Source of the DNA: Holophagaceae bacterium UBA1801
Lineage (GTDB): Bacteria; Acidobacteriota; Holophagae; Holophagales; Holophagaceae
NCBI GenBank assembly: GCA_002319925.1
Contig: DCFP01000143.1
Coordinates: forward strand, 4,077-20,888
Reading direction: 5' to 3'
DNA length: 16,812 nt
Under the pieces are notes generated by a model. It worked only from the letters and a program-made list of their open reading frames with translations. It was not told where the DNA came from and searched no databases. The position numbers were made by a program, and so were the translations under genes. Positions 6,414-14,708 of the stretch are shown here, piece after piece (the first letter of the stretch is position 1; each line of letters opens with the position of its first letter).

Positions 6414-7130
6414 TCATTTCCCGAGAGCATGCTGGATGGCTCCCAGCAGCGCCACGGGAGCCGTGACCGCGCGGAGGATGCCCTGGCCGAGACTGACGGG
6501 CATCCAGCCTGCATCTGATAACGCAGCAAACTCATGGTCCGCGATGCCGCCCTCGGGGCCGCTGGTGAATGCGATGGAACCTGGCTGCAGTTCAGGGTTT
6601 TTCTGATGAGTCCGCTGCTCGTAGGCGACCCACTTCTGCGGTTGGTCCACCTGTAACAAAGCTTCGAAGGGGCAAGGTTCGTTCAGCTCCGGTAGCCTTG
6701 TCCGATGGCTCTGTTCGCAGGAGGCGAGAACAATCCGCTGCCAGCGGTCCATCTTGGCGAGAGCCTTGCGCGCATCGAACTGGCTCCTTGCATAAATCAC
6801 AGGCTGGATGACCGAAACGCCAAGCTCCACCAGGGGTGGCAGCATCTCATCCATGAGGCTCAATTGAGCGGTCATGGGAATCCAGGCATGGATGGGCACA
6901 GGAACCTCACGATTCTCCTCCAGCGGCGCCACCAATCGCGCCTGGGCGTTCCCACGGCCCGACTCCGCCAAGTCTGCCCGCCACACTCCGCAAGCCATCA
7001 CCAGTTCGAGGGCGTCCCCTGGTTTCAGGCGAAGCGTGTGAACATGCCTCGCCTGGTCCGGATCCAGGGCGATCAGGGCACCCTCCCGGCCCTCGCTGGT
7101 ACCCATGAGGAAGAATCGTGGCAAGCTCAT
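6414..7130 (-). CDS. rsmE: 16S rRNA m3U1498 methyltransferase RsmE
   Basis: SPOUT-class methyltransferase that N3-methylates U1498 of 16S rRNA in the assembled 30S subunit using SAM. At 238 residues it has the family length. The N-terminal PUA-like part includes HVHTLRLKPGD (29-39). The knotted SAM site shows CEQSHRTRLP (138-147), TSGPEGG (189-195) and LGQGILRAVTA (214-224); the last has A-V where the family consensus is usually LGxRILRxETA, so a normally conserved Glu is Val. Convergent with the GDT1-like gene and divergent from ribF (44-base gap). Its own ribosome site is weak (TGAAG). Confidence 0.93.
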   Translation of the reverse strand: MSLPRFFLMGTSEGREGALIALDPDQARHVHTLRLKPGDALELVMACGVWRADLAESGRGNAQARLVAPLEENREVPVPIHAWIPMTAQLSLMDEMLPPLVELGVSVIQPVIYARSQFDARKALAKMDRWQRIVLASCEQSHRTRLPELNEPCPFEALLQVDQPQKWVAYEQRTHQKNPELQPGSIAFTSGPEGGIADHEFAALSDAGWMPVSLGQGILRAVTAPVALLGAIQHALGK

Positions 7131-7174
7131 GGCTTCAGTTTGGCTTGATAGGCTGGGAGACGGGAGGTCAAGTG

Positions 7175-8125
7175 ATGCAGGTTTGGCACCATCCCTTGGA
7201 GGCGGCTCCGAAGTTCGGCCCGACCGTCGTGACCCTGGGCATCTTCGATGGAGTCCATGCCGGGCACAAGGCCATCCTGGAGCTCGCGTGCGATCATGCC
7301 AAACACCGTGGCCTGCCCGCCGCCGTAGTGACCTTCGATCCCCATCCTTCCGTCGTGGTGGCTCCCCAGCACAAGCCGAAATTCCTGATGACGCTAGCGC
7401 AGCGGCTTGCGGTTTTCGAAAAGACCGGCATGGACTTGGCTTGGGTGATTCCCTTCAGCCGGGCCTTTTCGGAGTTGTCTCCGGAGGAATTCCTCGCAGG
7501 TCTCCAGCGCGTCCTGGAACCCGTCGAGCTGCACGTGGGGACGGGCTTCCATTTCGGACATCAGCGGAAAGGAAACCTGGACGTGTTGAAGGCCTGGGGC
7601 AGTGCCGTGGGCTGCGAGGTCCGCGGCCACGCCCTAAAGGCGGCCGATGGCGGCATCCTTTCCTCCACCCGCATCCGGGAGGCCCTCGAACGCGGTGCGG
7701 CGGAGGAAGTGGAAACGCTTCTGGGCCACCCCTTCGTGCTCTCCGGCATCGTGGTCGAAGGGGATCGGCGCGGGCGCCACATGGGGTTTCCTACGGCCAA
7801 TCTGGCCTGGGAGCAGGAACAACTGCCGGCCAACGGCGTGTACATCACCGAGGTCCGGGGTAGTCATCTCCAGCAAGCCAGACTGGGCGTCACCAATGTC
7901 GGCGAGAAGCCGACCTTCGAGGGCCTCAAGCTCACTGTCGAAACCTTCATCCCTGGATTCGAGGCCGATCTCTACGGCGCTCATTTGGAGGTGGGCTTCC
8001 TGCATCGCCTCCGCACGGAACGGCGGTTTTCGAGCATGGACGGCCTCCGTGCCCAGATCGCTGAGGATGTGATCCAGGCCCAAGCCTGGTGGGAGGATCA
8101 CCCGCGCAAGCACGGTCACACGTAG
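7175..8125 (+). CDS. ribF: Bifunctional riboflavin kinase / FAD synthetase RibF
   Basis: Converts riboflavin to FMN and FMN to FAD. The N-terminal adenylyltransferase domain shows GIFDGVHAGH (22-31, nucleotide-binding HxGH), the FDPHP segment and STRIRE. The C-terminal flavokinase domain shows RHMGFPTANL, GVTNVGEKPTF and a VETFIPGFEADLYG...LRTERRF tract. I chose ATG 7175, giving 316 residues, because GGAGG lies seven bases upstream and the family starts near this point; an ATG at 7118 in the same frame would overlap rsmE and lacks a good site. First gene of a tight + strand run with the MOSC gene (10-base gap) and thpR. Confidence 0.95.
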   Translation: MQVWHHPLEAAPKFGPTVVTLGIFDGVHAGHKAILELACDHAKHRGLPAAVVTFDPHPSVVVAPQHKPKFLMTLAQRLAVFEKTGMDLAWVIPFSRAFSELSPEEFLAGLQRVLEPVELHVGTGFHFGHQRKGNLDVLKAWGSAVGCEVRGHALKAADGGILSSTRIREALERGAAEEVETLLGHPFVLSGIVVEGDRRGRHMGFPTANLAWEQEQLPANGVYITEVRGSHLQQARLGVTNVGEKPTFEGLKLTVETFIPGFEADLYGAHLEVGFLHRLRTERRFSSMDGLRAQIAEDVIQAQAWWEDHPRKHGHT

Positions 8126-8135
8126 CGAGGGACCC

Positions 8136-8774
8136 ATGACGGATCAGGCCCAGGTCGTGTCCATCCACATCGGCGGCATTCGCGAGTTCACGGATGCCCA
8201 AGGCCGGCCCTGGCACTCCGCCATCGGGAAGGAGTCCGTCCATTCACTGGTATTTCTGGGAATGATGGGGCTGGCCGGGGACCAGGTGAGCAATCTGAAA
8301 CACCATGGAGGACTGCATCAAGCCGTGCTGGCTTATCCCGTCGAGAACTATCCCTTCTGGAAAGCAGAACTGGGCCTGGATGTGGCTCCGGGCGCCTTCG
8401 GTGAAAACCTGGCCGTTGCCGGGCTTTCCGAAGAGGAAGCTTGCATCGGCGAGACCTTCGAGCTGGGCGAAGCGATCTTGCGGATCTCCAGTCCTCGTCG
8501 GCCCTGCCACACATTGACCAAGCGGTGGGATTGTCCCGGCCTGGTCGAGGCCATCTGGCGCACCGCCCGGGGCGGCTGGTACTGCCGCGTGCTGCGGGAA
8601 GGCCACGTCCGCGCCGGACAGCCTTTCTCGTTGATCCAGCGGCCCCATCCCGGCTGGACCGTGGCCCGGGTCTTCCGGTCGGTGCTCGGAACGGATGCGG
8701 AGGAACACACCGCCACGGCGGCTCTGGAATACCTCGCGCCCCGCTGGAAGGAAAAACTGGAAGCCAAGGACTGA
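8136..8774 (+). CDS. MOSC-domain protein, YiiM-like
   Basis: The MOSC (molybdenum cofactor sulfurase C-terminal) domain occupies about residues 5-165, with GDQVSNLKHHGGLHQAVLAYP, GAFGENLAVAGL and a conserved cysteine C124 in SSPRRPCHTLTKR. A C-terminal three-helix segment (about 172-210, VARVFRSVLGT...ALEYLAPRWKEKL) matches the YiiM-type 3-alpha domain. E. coli YiiM contributes to detoxification of N-hydroxylated base analogues using a Mo cofactor; the same chemistry here is inference. At 212 residues it is close to YiiM length. Its TGA is followed after one base by the thpR ATG, so the two are almost certainly cotranscribed. Confidence 0.86.
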   Translation: MTDQAQVVSIHIGGIREFTDAQGRPWHSAIGKESVHSLVFLGMMGLAGDQVSNLKHHGGLHQAVLAYPVENYPFWKAELGLDVAPGAFGENLAVAGLSEEEACIGETFELGEAILRISSPRRPCHTLTKRWDCPGLVEAIWRTARGGWYCRVLREGHVRAGQPFSLIQRPHPGWTVARVFRSVLGTDAEEHTATAALEYLAPRWKEKLEAKD

Positions 8775-8775
8775 T

Positions 8776-9318
8776 ATGCGGCTGTTCTTTGCTGTTCCCA
8801 TCCCGGAAACGCTCAAGCGAATCCTAGAGCAGTTCCAGGAGCGGAGCCGATCCATGGACAGATCCGCCTCCTGGCCGAAACCCGATGGCCTGCACATCAC
8901 ACTGGCCTTTCTTGGAGAGCAGGAGGCGCTCCTGGTGCCTACCCTGCTGGACATCGCGCGCAGCACAGGTTCGAAACGTGAGGCCTTTCCATTGAGCACA
9001 TCCAGGCTGGGCGGTTTTCCGAAGAATGGCGCCGCGCGTGTGCTGTGGCTTGGTTTTGCCGAGGAGCCGCGATTGTTCGCCTTGGCTGAAGATCTGCGCA
9101 AAAGGCTAAAGGTTGCTGGTATCGCCTTCGATGAGAAACCCTTCAAGGCACACTTGACCTTGGCCCGCTTCAAAAGCCCCCGGGAGATCGCCGTGTTCGG
9201 GGAGACTCCGCCGCCATCCATCTTCGAGGTGAAAGAGCTGGTGCTTTTCCAGAGTCAATCGACGTCCTCCGGATCACGTTACATCCCTCTCGGCAATGCA
9301 CCCTTCACGGGCGCCTGA
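8776..9318 (+). CDS. thpR: RNA 2',3'-cyclic phosphodiesterase ThpR (LigT family)
   Basis: 2H phosphoesterase that opens RNA 2',3'-cyclic phosphates; the E. coli homologue was originally described as a 2'-5' RNA ligase. The two catalytic motifs are H40-x-T42 in LHITLAFLG and H126-x-T128 in AHLTLARF. The N-terminus MRLFFAVPIPE is typical. I chose ATG 8776, one base after the MOSC stop codon; an upstream ATG in frame (8695) lies inside the MOSC gene. The 180 residues match the family. Last gene of the ribF run; an 84-base gap separates it from ftcD. Confidence 0.92.
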   Translation: MRLFFAVPIPETLKRILEQFQERSRSMDRSASWPKPDGLHITLAFLGEQEALLVPTLLDIARSTGSKREAFPLSTSRLGGFPKNGAARVLWLGFAEEPRLFALAEDLRKRLKVAGIAFDEKPFKAHLTLARFKSPREIAVFGETPPPSIFEVKELVLFQSQSTSSGSRYIPLGNAPFTGA

Positions 9319-9368
9319 GCCGCACGGGGCAATGATCACATTCCGTTTGGCGACCTGAAGGGGACATC

Positions 9369-9380
9369 GGAACATGTTCC
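9369..9380. promoter_or_regulatory. 12 bp palindrome upstream of ftcD
   Basis: GGAACATGTTCC is a perfect palindrome 22 bases upstream of the ftcD start, between thpR and ftcD. It could be a dimeric repressor operator, but a 12-base palindrome can arise by chance and no second copy was seen. Confidence 0.25.
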
Positions 9381-9402
9381 AGTTTCCCTTTCCGAGGCTC
9401 CC

Positions 9403-11256
9403 ATGTCCCACCGCGTGGTCGAATGCGTCCCCAACTTTTCCGAAGGCCGCGACATGGCCAAGGTCAGACTCATCACGGATGTCATCGAAGCCGTGGCGGG
9501 CGTGAAGCTCCTCGACGTGGATCCCGGCGCGGACACCAATCGTACGGTGGTCACCTTCATCGGAGATCCCGATAGCGTCGTGGAAGCGGCCTTCCGCGCG
9601 GTGAAAAAAGCCTCCGAGGTGCTGGACATGCGTGGCCACTCCGGCGCGCATCCGCGCATGGGCGCCTGCGATGTATGCCCTTTCATCCCGGTGGAAGGCG
9701 TGACTATGGAAGACTGCGCCGAGCTGGCACGCCGGCTCGGGAAGCGCGTGGGCGCCGAACTCGGCATTCCCGTCTACCTATACGAACACGCCGCCTCCAA
9801 ACCCGAACGAAAGAACCTCGCGGTGGTGCGGAAGGGCGAGTACGAAGGGCTTGAAGAGAAGCTCAAGGATCCACACTGGGCGCCGGACTTTGGTCCCGCG
9901 GCGTTCGTACCCCCCTTCGGCGCCCTCATCACCGGCGCCCGGGAATTCCTCATCGCGTACAACATCACCCTCAATAGCCGGGACAAGGCCCACGCCACGG
10001 ACATCGCCTTCGAGCTGCGGGAGAAGGGGCGCGTTGCCCGGCGCGGACAGACCACTGGCTTCTACAGCAGCGGCAAGGAACTGAAGTATGCGGAAGGCGC
10101 CTTCCCATGCGGGAATTGCGAGCAGGACTTCACGGCCTTCGAAGCCCTGGAGTCCCATTGCCGTGAAGTCCATGGTTATGATCTGTGCCACCTGTTGAAG
10201 CTCAACGACATTGATGCGTCCAAGGGCGTGGCGGGCCAGAAGGTCTACCGCAGCGGGCTCTTCCGCGAATGCAAGGCTATCGGGTGGTACGTCGACACCT
10301 ACAAGCGCGCGCAGCTTTCCATCAACCTCACCAACTACCATGTGACCAGTCCCGTGGACGTGCTCGAGGCGACGCGGAAGATGGCCGTGGACCGCGGCTT
10401 GGTTGTCACGGGCAGCGAGATCGTGGGACTGGTCCCCTTCAAACCTCTCTTCGACGCGGGCCAGTTCTATCTCCGCCAGCAGGGCAAGTCTCCCTTCATC
10501 CCCGTGGAGGATGTGCTTGAGAACGCCGTCTTCAGCATGGGTCTCGCGGATGTGGCACCCTTCGAGATCGGCAAGAAAGTGCTGGGACTGCCCAAGGTCT
10601 ACGAGCACGGGCTCATGGCCATGAAGGGCACGGACTTCGTGACCGAGGTTTCCCGGGATACGCCCGCGCCCGGCGGCGGTTCCATCGCGGCCCTCGCCGG
10701 CGCCCTGGGCGCGGCGCTGGCGTCCATGGTGGCGAATCTCACCCAAGGGAAGGCCAAGACGCATCATGACGAAACCCGGCTGCTCGAGGCCGCTGAGCTG
10801 GCCCAGAAGGTCAAGGAGCAGCTGGTGCTCGCCGTTGACGACGACACCAATGCCTTCAATGCCTACATGGATGCCCGCCGCCTGCCGCAGGGATCCCTTG
10901 AAGAAAAAATGCAGTGGGAACTGGCCATGCAGGAAGGCCTCAAGCAGGCGGTGAGCGTGCCCTGGTCCACGGCTCTGGCAAGCTTCGACGCCATGCGTGC
11001 CGCCGAGATCGCCATGCACCATGGCAATCCCGCCTCCATCACCGACACCCTGGTGGGCGTGCAGATGGGCTTCGCGGGGGTGCGGGGCGGCATCTGGAAT
11101 GTCCTCATCAACCTCAAGGACATCACGGACCAGATCTACAATGCCGAGATGAAGGACAAGTGCGCCAAGCTGCTGGAGGAGTCGCAGTCCCTGCTGGACC
11201 GCGCCACGGCCCATGGCGATGGCCGACTGGAAGCCATGCTGGCTCCCAAGAAATAA
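9403..11256 (+). CDS. ftcD: Bifunctional glutamate formimidoyltransferase / formimidoyl-THF cyclodeaminase with zinc-finger insert
   Basis: Transfers the formimino group of formiminoglutamate (late histidine degradation) to tetrahydrofolate, then deaminates it to methenyl-THF. Transferase part: about residues 1-210 and 290-400 (CVPNFSEGRD, HSGAHPRMG, FGALITGAREFLIAYNITLNS, GWYVD, NLTNYHVT, SEIVGLVPFKPLFDA). Cyclodeaminase part: about 410-617 (PAPGGGSIAALAGALGAALASMV from 421). At 617 residues it exceeds animal FTCD (about 541), largely from an insert at roughly 211-289, between ELREKGR and CKAIGWYVD, that contains a C2H2 finger (C236, C239, H252, H257). GAGG precedes ATG 9403. No hutH, hutU or hutI is in the window. 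A hairpin at 11272 follows. Confidence 0.94.
   Translation: MSHRVVECVPNFSEGRDMAKVRLITDVIEAVAGVKLLDVDPGADTNRTVVTFIGDPDSVVEAAFRAVKKASEVLDMRGHSGAHPRMGACDVCPFIPVEGVTMEDCAELARRLGKRVGAELGIPVYLYEHAASKPERKNLAVVRKGEYEGLEEKLKDPHWAPDFGPAAFVPPFGALITGAREFLIAYNITLNSRDKAHATDIAFELREKGRVARRGQTTGFYSSGKELKYAEGAFPCGNCEQDFTAFEALESHCREVHGYDLCHLLKLNDIDASKGVAGQKVYRSGLFRECKAIGWYVDTYKRAQLSINLTNYHVTSPVDVLEATRKMAVDRGLVVTGSEIVGLVPFKPLFDAGQFYLRQQGKSPFIPVEDVLENAVFSMGLADVAPFEIGKKVLGLPKVYEHGLMAMKGTDFVTEVSRDTPAPGGGSIAALAGALGAALASMVANLTQGKAKTHHDETRLLEAAELAQKVKEQLVLAVDDDTNAFNAYMDARRLPQGSLEEKMQWELAMQEGLKQAVSVPWSTALASFDAMRAAEIAMHHGNPASITDTLVGVQMGFAGVRGGIWNVLINLKDITDQIYNAEMKDKCAKLLEESQSLLDRATAHGDGRLEAMLAPKK
10108..10173 (+). other. 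C2H2 zinc-finger motif inside FTCD
   Basis: Codons 236-257 read C-X2-C-X3-F-X5-L-X2-H-X4-H, with C236, C239, F243, L249, H252, H257. This is the full classical C2H2 consensus, with 12 residues between the second Cys and first His. Bacterial Ros/MucR fingers usually have 9. The motif is certain from the translation; metal binding is inferred. Confidence 0.85.
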
Positions 11257-11271
11257 CGCCCATCCGCAAGA

Positions 11272-11293
11272 AGGGCCCGCGTTCGCGGGCCCT
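11272..11293. terminator. GC hairpin between convergent ftcD and the 11302 gene
   Basis: The 9-base arms 11272-11280 and 11285-11293 (AGGGCCCGC / GCGGGCCCT) pair perfectly around a GTTC loop, 16 bases after the ftcD stop and 9 before the stop of the convergent gene. It is symmetrical, so it could serve both strands. No T-run follows on either side, so intrinsic termination may be weak. Confidence 0.6.
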
Positions 11294-11301
11294 GGCGTGA
11301 G

Positions 11302-12384
11302 TCAAGGATTGGTGGCTGCTGGCGTCTCCGCGGGGGCGGGTGCTGGCGTTTCCGCGGGGGGTGCAGGCGCTGGAGCCGGTTCTGGGGTGGTTGGAGAAGC
11401 CATCTCAGGAATCGGTGCGGGCACCGCGGGTGGGGCGGGCATTTTCGCGATATCGAAGGTCTTGGCGCTCTTGGCGAACTTGGTTCCCTTGTATTCGGAA
11501 TTGAGCGTGTTCATCAGGGCTGTGAACTTCTCCTTGTCACCCTTGTTGAAGGCGGACGAGATCTGCGAGAAGAGCGCATAGGCGCGCACTTCGGGATCCG
11601 GATTGTCCGTGGCGAGGGATTCCCGGAAGGAACTCCAGTCCGCGCTCCGGCTGGAGGTGTTGAAGGCGCCACCGGCCACGCGAGGATTGAAGGCCCACCA
11701 GGGGCTGTTCGCGGGCAGCTTGTCCAGCGCCATCCCGGCCGTTTCGGCGTCCAAGGGCGCCATCATCATGCCCAGTTCCAGATAGCTGATGGCAGCCAGG
11801 GATTGGACGTCTTCTTCGGTCTCATTCTTCAAATCCGCGGCAACGGTTTCCACATCCTTCGACCAGTCCACGGCGGGTGGTGGTTCAGCCGCGGGGTCCT
11901 TGGCTTTCTGGTCGAACCGGGCCTTGATGGACTTCCGGTAGTTGATCTCCCGTTCCTTCTGGGCAGCGTACTGCGCCTCGAGCTTCACGAGCTTGGCATC
12001 TGAACTGATGGGTTTGACCTCTCCCTGGGGCTTGTCGGGGATGGGCGTGAATTCGAGGTCCTTCACGCCTTCCTCAGTGAGCAGGAAAGGCACCTGGAGG
12101 GGGTGGCATCCCTTGGCGCGCACATCGAGCAGGTAAAGGCCCGGAGCGGGGATGGGCAGCCGGAAGCCGGGTTTCTGCTTCTTGCTTTTCGGGATCGTGT
12201 TCTCCACGGTTTTGGCGGGGAAGGGTTCGTCCCGCTGGAACATGGGGATGAGACCGATGGCGGCAGCGAGGGGTTTTCCGGCTTGATTCAGAATCTGGCC
12301 CTCGACAGCGGGTCCCTGGACAACGGGTGGCTTGGCGGGGGCGATGAGGGCGGCGGGCACAAGCATCAATGGCAGCACATTCAT
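11302..12384 (-). CDS. Probable exported protein, Pro/Ala-rich C-terminus, unknown function
   Basis: I do not recognise a named family. The 360 residues begin with a hydrophobic stretch (NVLPLMLVPAALIA) that could be a signal peptide but has no positive n-region. Residues about 25-115 look like a carboxypeptidase-regulatory-like beta-sandwich (VEGQILNQAGKPLAAAIGLI, APGLYLLDVRAKG). A charged helical region (about 120-195, KLEAQYAAQKEREINYRKS) and a helical repeat-like region (about 195-310, YALFSQISSAFNKGDKEKF) follow. The last 45 residues are Pro/Ala/Glu low complexity. AGGAG directly abuts ATG 12384, too close for efficient use; the GTG two codons later (12378) sits six bases from it and may be the true start. 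Same strand as the hydrolase gene, 36 bases downstream of it. Confidence 0.7.
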   Translation of the reverse strand: MNVLPLMLVPAALIAPAKPPVVQGPAVEGQILNQAGKPLAAAIGLIPMFQRDEPFPAKTVENTIPKSKKQKPGFRLPIPAPGLYLLDVRAKGCHPLQVPFLLTEEGVKDLEFTPIPDKPQGEVKPISSDAKLVKLEAQYAAQKEREINYRKSIKARFDQKAKDPAAEPPPAVDWSKDVETVAADLKNETEEDVQSLAAISYLELGMMMAPLDAETAGMALDKLPANSPWWAFNPRVAGGAFNTSSRSADWSSFRESLATDNPDPEVRAYALFSQISSAFNKGDKEKFTALMNTLNSEYKGTKFAKSAKTFDIAKMPAPPAVPAPIPEMASPTTPEPAPAPAPPAETPAPAPAETPAATNP

Positions 12385-12420
12385 CTCCTGGGAAAGAAAC
12401 CACAGAATAGCCTGAAAGAT

Positions 12421-12951
12421 CTAGTTCAGATCCTGTAAAAAAACTTCGCCCCGGGGCCATTCGCCGTAACCCGCGGCAGTGTTGATGTGACCTCGGGGAC
12501 CGAGATCCGTGAAGAGGCTGTCCCAGGCATCCGCCAATTCCTGGGACCGCTTGAGGGTCGTGTAGGGATCGTTGCTGGAAGCGACCACATGGCTCGGGAA
12601 GGGGAGACCGAAGAGCGGAATCGGCGCGAAATCTTTCATGACTGGCATCGCATCGCGGCGTTCCACATCCACCGGCGCCACGAGCAGAGCGCCATGCACC
12701 GGTCGCTGGTAGCGCTGGGCCCAATGGGCCACCGCAATGCATCCGAGCGAGTGGGCGACCAGCAGGGGCGGCATGACCTCGCTTGCTTCCCGGATGGCCG
12801 TATCGAGAGCCTCCACCCAATCCGATCGATGGGGGAAGTCCCAATTGGGCATTTGCACCCGCTTGGCGTAGCGCATGTTGTTCTCCCAGAGGCTCTGCCA
12901 GTGGCCAGGACCCGAATCGCCGATACCGGGAATGAGGAGGATGGGACGCAT
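12421..12951 (-). CDS. RBBP9/YdeN-type alpha/beta (serine) hydrolase
   Basis: Small alpha/beta hydrolase of 176 residues. The strand-turn LLIPGIGDSGPGHWQ at the N-terminus and the nucleophile motif VAHSLGC (S68) are typical of the RBBP9/YdeN family. D128 in SSNDPY and H155 in GHINT complete the triad. The substrate is unknown; the family includes esterase-like and non-hydrolytic members. I chose ATG 12951 (GAGG seven bases upstream) over an in-frame ATG at 13011, whose extra 20 residues look non-coding. It is followed after 36 bases by the exported-protein gene. No signal peptide, so cytoplasmic. Confidence 0.87.
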   Translation of the reverse strand: MRPILLIPGIGDSGPGHWQSLWENNMRYAKRVQMPNWDFPHRSDWVEALDTAIREASEVMPPLLVAHSLGCIAVAHWAQRYQRPVHGALLVAPVDVERRDAMPVMKDFAPIPLFGLPFPSHVVASSNDPYTTLKRSQELADAWDSLFTDLGPRGHINTAAGYGEWPRGEVFLQDLN

Positions 12952-13076
12952 ATGGAGCCTCGGAAGGATGGCCCCATTCTGGGAACAATCGCGGAAATTG
13001 TCAGCGGCCATTCGGTGTTGAATGATTCCTGGACAGGGCCGAGCCAGACCCTGCCGCTATTTCATCGGGTCGCAGC

Positions 13077-14588
13077 CTAGGCGATCGGGACGGAAAGGGT
13101 CATGGTGGTGCCCTTCCCCATGCCTTCGCTGTAGAGCTGGATGGATCCCTTCATCATTTCCATCAGGTGTTTGCAGATGACCAGCCCCAGGCCTGTCCCG
13201 CCGAACTCCCGGGCATGGCCGCCTTCAGCCTGCACGAATTTCTGGAAGAGGCGCGCCTGGGCCTCGGGGGCGACGCCGATGCCTGTGTCGATGACCTCGA
13301 TGTTCAGCTGGCCGAAGCCGCGTTCGACGTTGACCCGCACCGTTCCTTCCTTGGTGAACTTGATGGAGTTCGAGAGCAGGTTCAGCATCACTTGCCTCAG
13401 CCGTCCGGGATCGATCATCACCTCGGGAAGGTCTGCCAGACCCTCGGGCCAGATCAATTCGGTGCCGGGTTTGCGAGGATAGGCCTGGGCGATGGGCTTG
13501 ACCTCCTCCATTAGCACGTGGATGCTCCAGGGCTCCACGTGGATCTGCATGCGTCCCGCCTCGATCTTCGCAAGGTCGAGGATGTCGTTGAGCAGATCCA
13601 GGAGATGGCGGCCCGAGGCATAGCTGTCCGAGAGCATCCGCCGCATCTCGTCCTCATCCTCGTACAAACCGTCCAGCACGAGGCGCGTGAAGCCCAGAAT
13701 GCCCGTGAGGGGGGTCCGGAGCTCGTGGCTCGTGAGGGCCAGGAATTCACTCTTGAAGCGGTCCGCCTCCATGAGCGCGGCGTTGGCCTTTTCCAGCTCC
13801 CCAGTCTTGAGGCGGAGGGCGTCCCGCTGTTCGCCGAGGTCCCGGAACAGCCAGGCGTTGTAGATGGAGACGGCCACCTGCCGCTGGAGCACGGTGAGGA
13901 CTTCCTGATCCTCTTCCATGCGGTGGCTCGAATCCAGGGCCATGATGGCAAAGCCCATGAGCAGGAGCTGGTGCTCGAAGGGAACGAAGAATGCGCCGGT
14001 ATCGCCCGTGCCTTTCAGGATCTCCAAGGGTCCGCGCAGGGTTGACGCGTCCAGCCACTGGTGCTGGAAAAGCACAGTCGGGGAATCCGGGAAAGGGTTC
14101 GGCGCAGGCAGCTGGAGCTTGCTCCATACGCTGCGCGGCATCCCGTGGCCGATCTCGGGCTGGTAGTTGGCTCCCCCGTCCTCGAGAATCCAGACCACGC
14201 AAGTCTTTGCGTTGAATTCCTGAATGAAGACATCCTGAAGCACACTGGCCACCTGGGTGACCTTGGGCGTGGCCGCGAGGATCTCCGCCACATGCTGCAG
14301 CACCGACATCTGGTGGGAACGCCGGCTCAAACGGACCCGGAGGTCCGTGAGTTCCTGGCTTTGCTGGGAGATGAGCCTCTGGCTATGGACCAGTTCCGCC
14401 AGGACATCGCCTCCCTGGCCCCGGGGCGTGGTGGCCGTGGGAATAGCCGGCGCGCCCGGCTTGTAGGGGTTCACATTGGGGACCCCTGGCTTCGCTGGAG
14501 CAGGTGTGGACGCAGTCTGAATGCCCCCGGCCGGCGAGCCGGGCTTAATGGGGTTGGATGGCGTCGAGCTCATGCTGCCCATAAGCAT
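13077..14588 (-). CDS. Soluble GAF-domain sensor histidine kinase
   Basis: 503 residues without membrane segments, so a cytoplasmic sensor. Order: a low-complexity Pro/Ser/Thr/Ala tail (1-60); a short coiled coil (about 62-95); a GAF domain (about 96-248); a second short coiled coil (250-277); HisKA with the phospho-acceptor H288 in SHELRTP; and HATPase_c with N-box LNLLSNSIKF, G1 DTGIGV and G2 GGTGLGL. All kinase motifs look intact. No response regulator is adjacent, so it is an orphan kinase here. The start is uncertain: three in-frame ATGs (14588, 14582, 14573) all lack a clear Shine-Dalgarno. It is divergent from the ECF sigma gene. Confidence 0.92.
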   Translation of the reverse strand: MLMGSMSSTPSNPIKPGSPAGGIQTASTPAPAKPGVPNVNPYKPGAPAIPTATTPRGQGGDVLAELVHSQRLISQQSQELTDLRVRLSRRSHQMSVLQHVAEILAATPKVTQVASVLQDVFIQEFNAKTCVVWILEDGGANYQPEIGHGMPRSVWSKLQLPAPNPFPDSPTVLFQHQWLDASTLRGPLEILKGTGDTGAFFVPFEHQLLLMGFAIMALDSSHRMEEDQEVLTVLQRQVAVSIYNAWLFRDLGEQRDALRLKTGELEKANAALMEADRFKSEFLALTSHELRTPLTGILGFTRLVLDGLYEDEDEMRRMLSDSYASGRHLLDLLNDILDLAKIEAGRMQIHVEPWSIHVLMEEVKPIAQAYPRKPGTELIWPEGLADLPEVMIDPGRLRQVMLNLLSNSIKFTKEGTVRVNVERGFGQLNIEVIDTGIGVAPEAQARLFQKFVQAEGGHAREFGGTGLGLVICKHLMEMMKGSIQLYSEGMGKGTTMTLSVPIA

Positions 14589-14708
14589 GACGCGGGTGAT
14601 CCATGCTGTCCAAGTACTTGAAGGGCCAAGCTTCGATTCCCGAAATCATCATGGATTCCACCATTCACCGTTCGCCTTGGGATCGCGTCCGGTTAGTCTA
14701 AAGGTTCC
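14589..14708. promoter_or_regulatory. Divergent promoter region, histidine kinase / ECF sigma
   Basis: A 120-base gap between two divergent start codons must carry at least the ECF operon promoter. I found no clear match to the TGATCC/TAACC-type autoregulated promoter of RpoE-ChrR systems. The stretch just before the ECF start contains an AAAGG ribosome site. No repeats or strong hairpins were seen. Confidence 0.35.

Noticed and set aside
5105..6466. 453-codon + strand open frame opposite the RNase D gene
   Set aside because: It runs through the RNase D gene antisense and into the GDT1-like gene in another frame; no recognisable domain.
9369..9380. GGAACATGTTCC as a LexA/SOS box
   Set aside because: Gram-positive LexA boxes need GAAC-N4-GTTC; here only two bases separate the half-sites, and ftcD is not an SOS gene. 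Kept only as a weak operator candidate.
9778..11214. 478-codon minus-strand open frame opposite ftcD
   Set aside because: Antisense shadow of ftcD, His/Gly-rich, no family resemblance.
12074..12988. 304-codon minus-strand frame across the hydrolase and exported-protein genes
   Set aside because: It overlaps two supported genes in a different frame on the same strand and is Arg/Pro/Gly-rich without a ribosome site.
13034..13053. CAGGG...CCCTG hairpin in the gap between the kinase and hydrolase genes as a terminator
   Set aside because: Only a five-base stem with a mismatched interior and no T-run; too weak to call.
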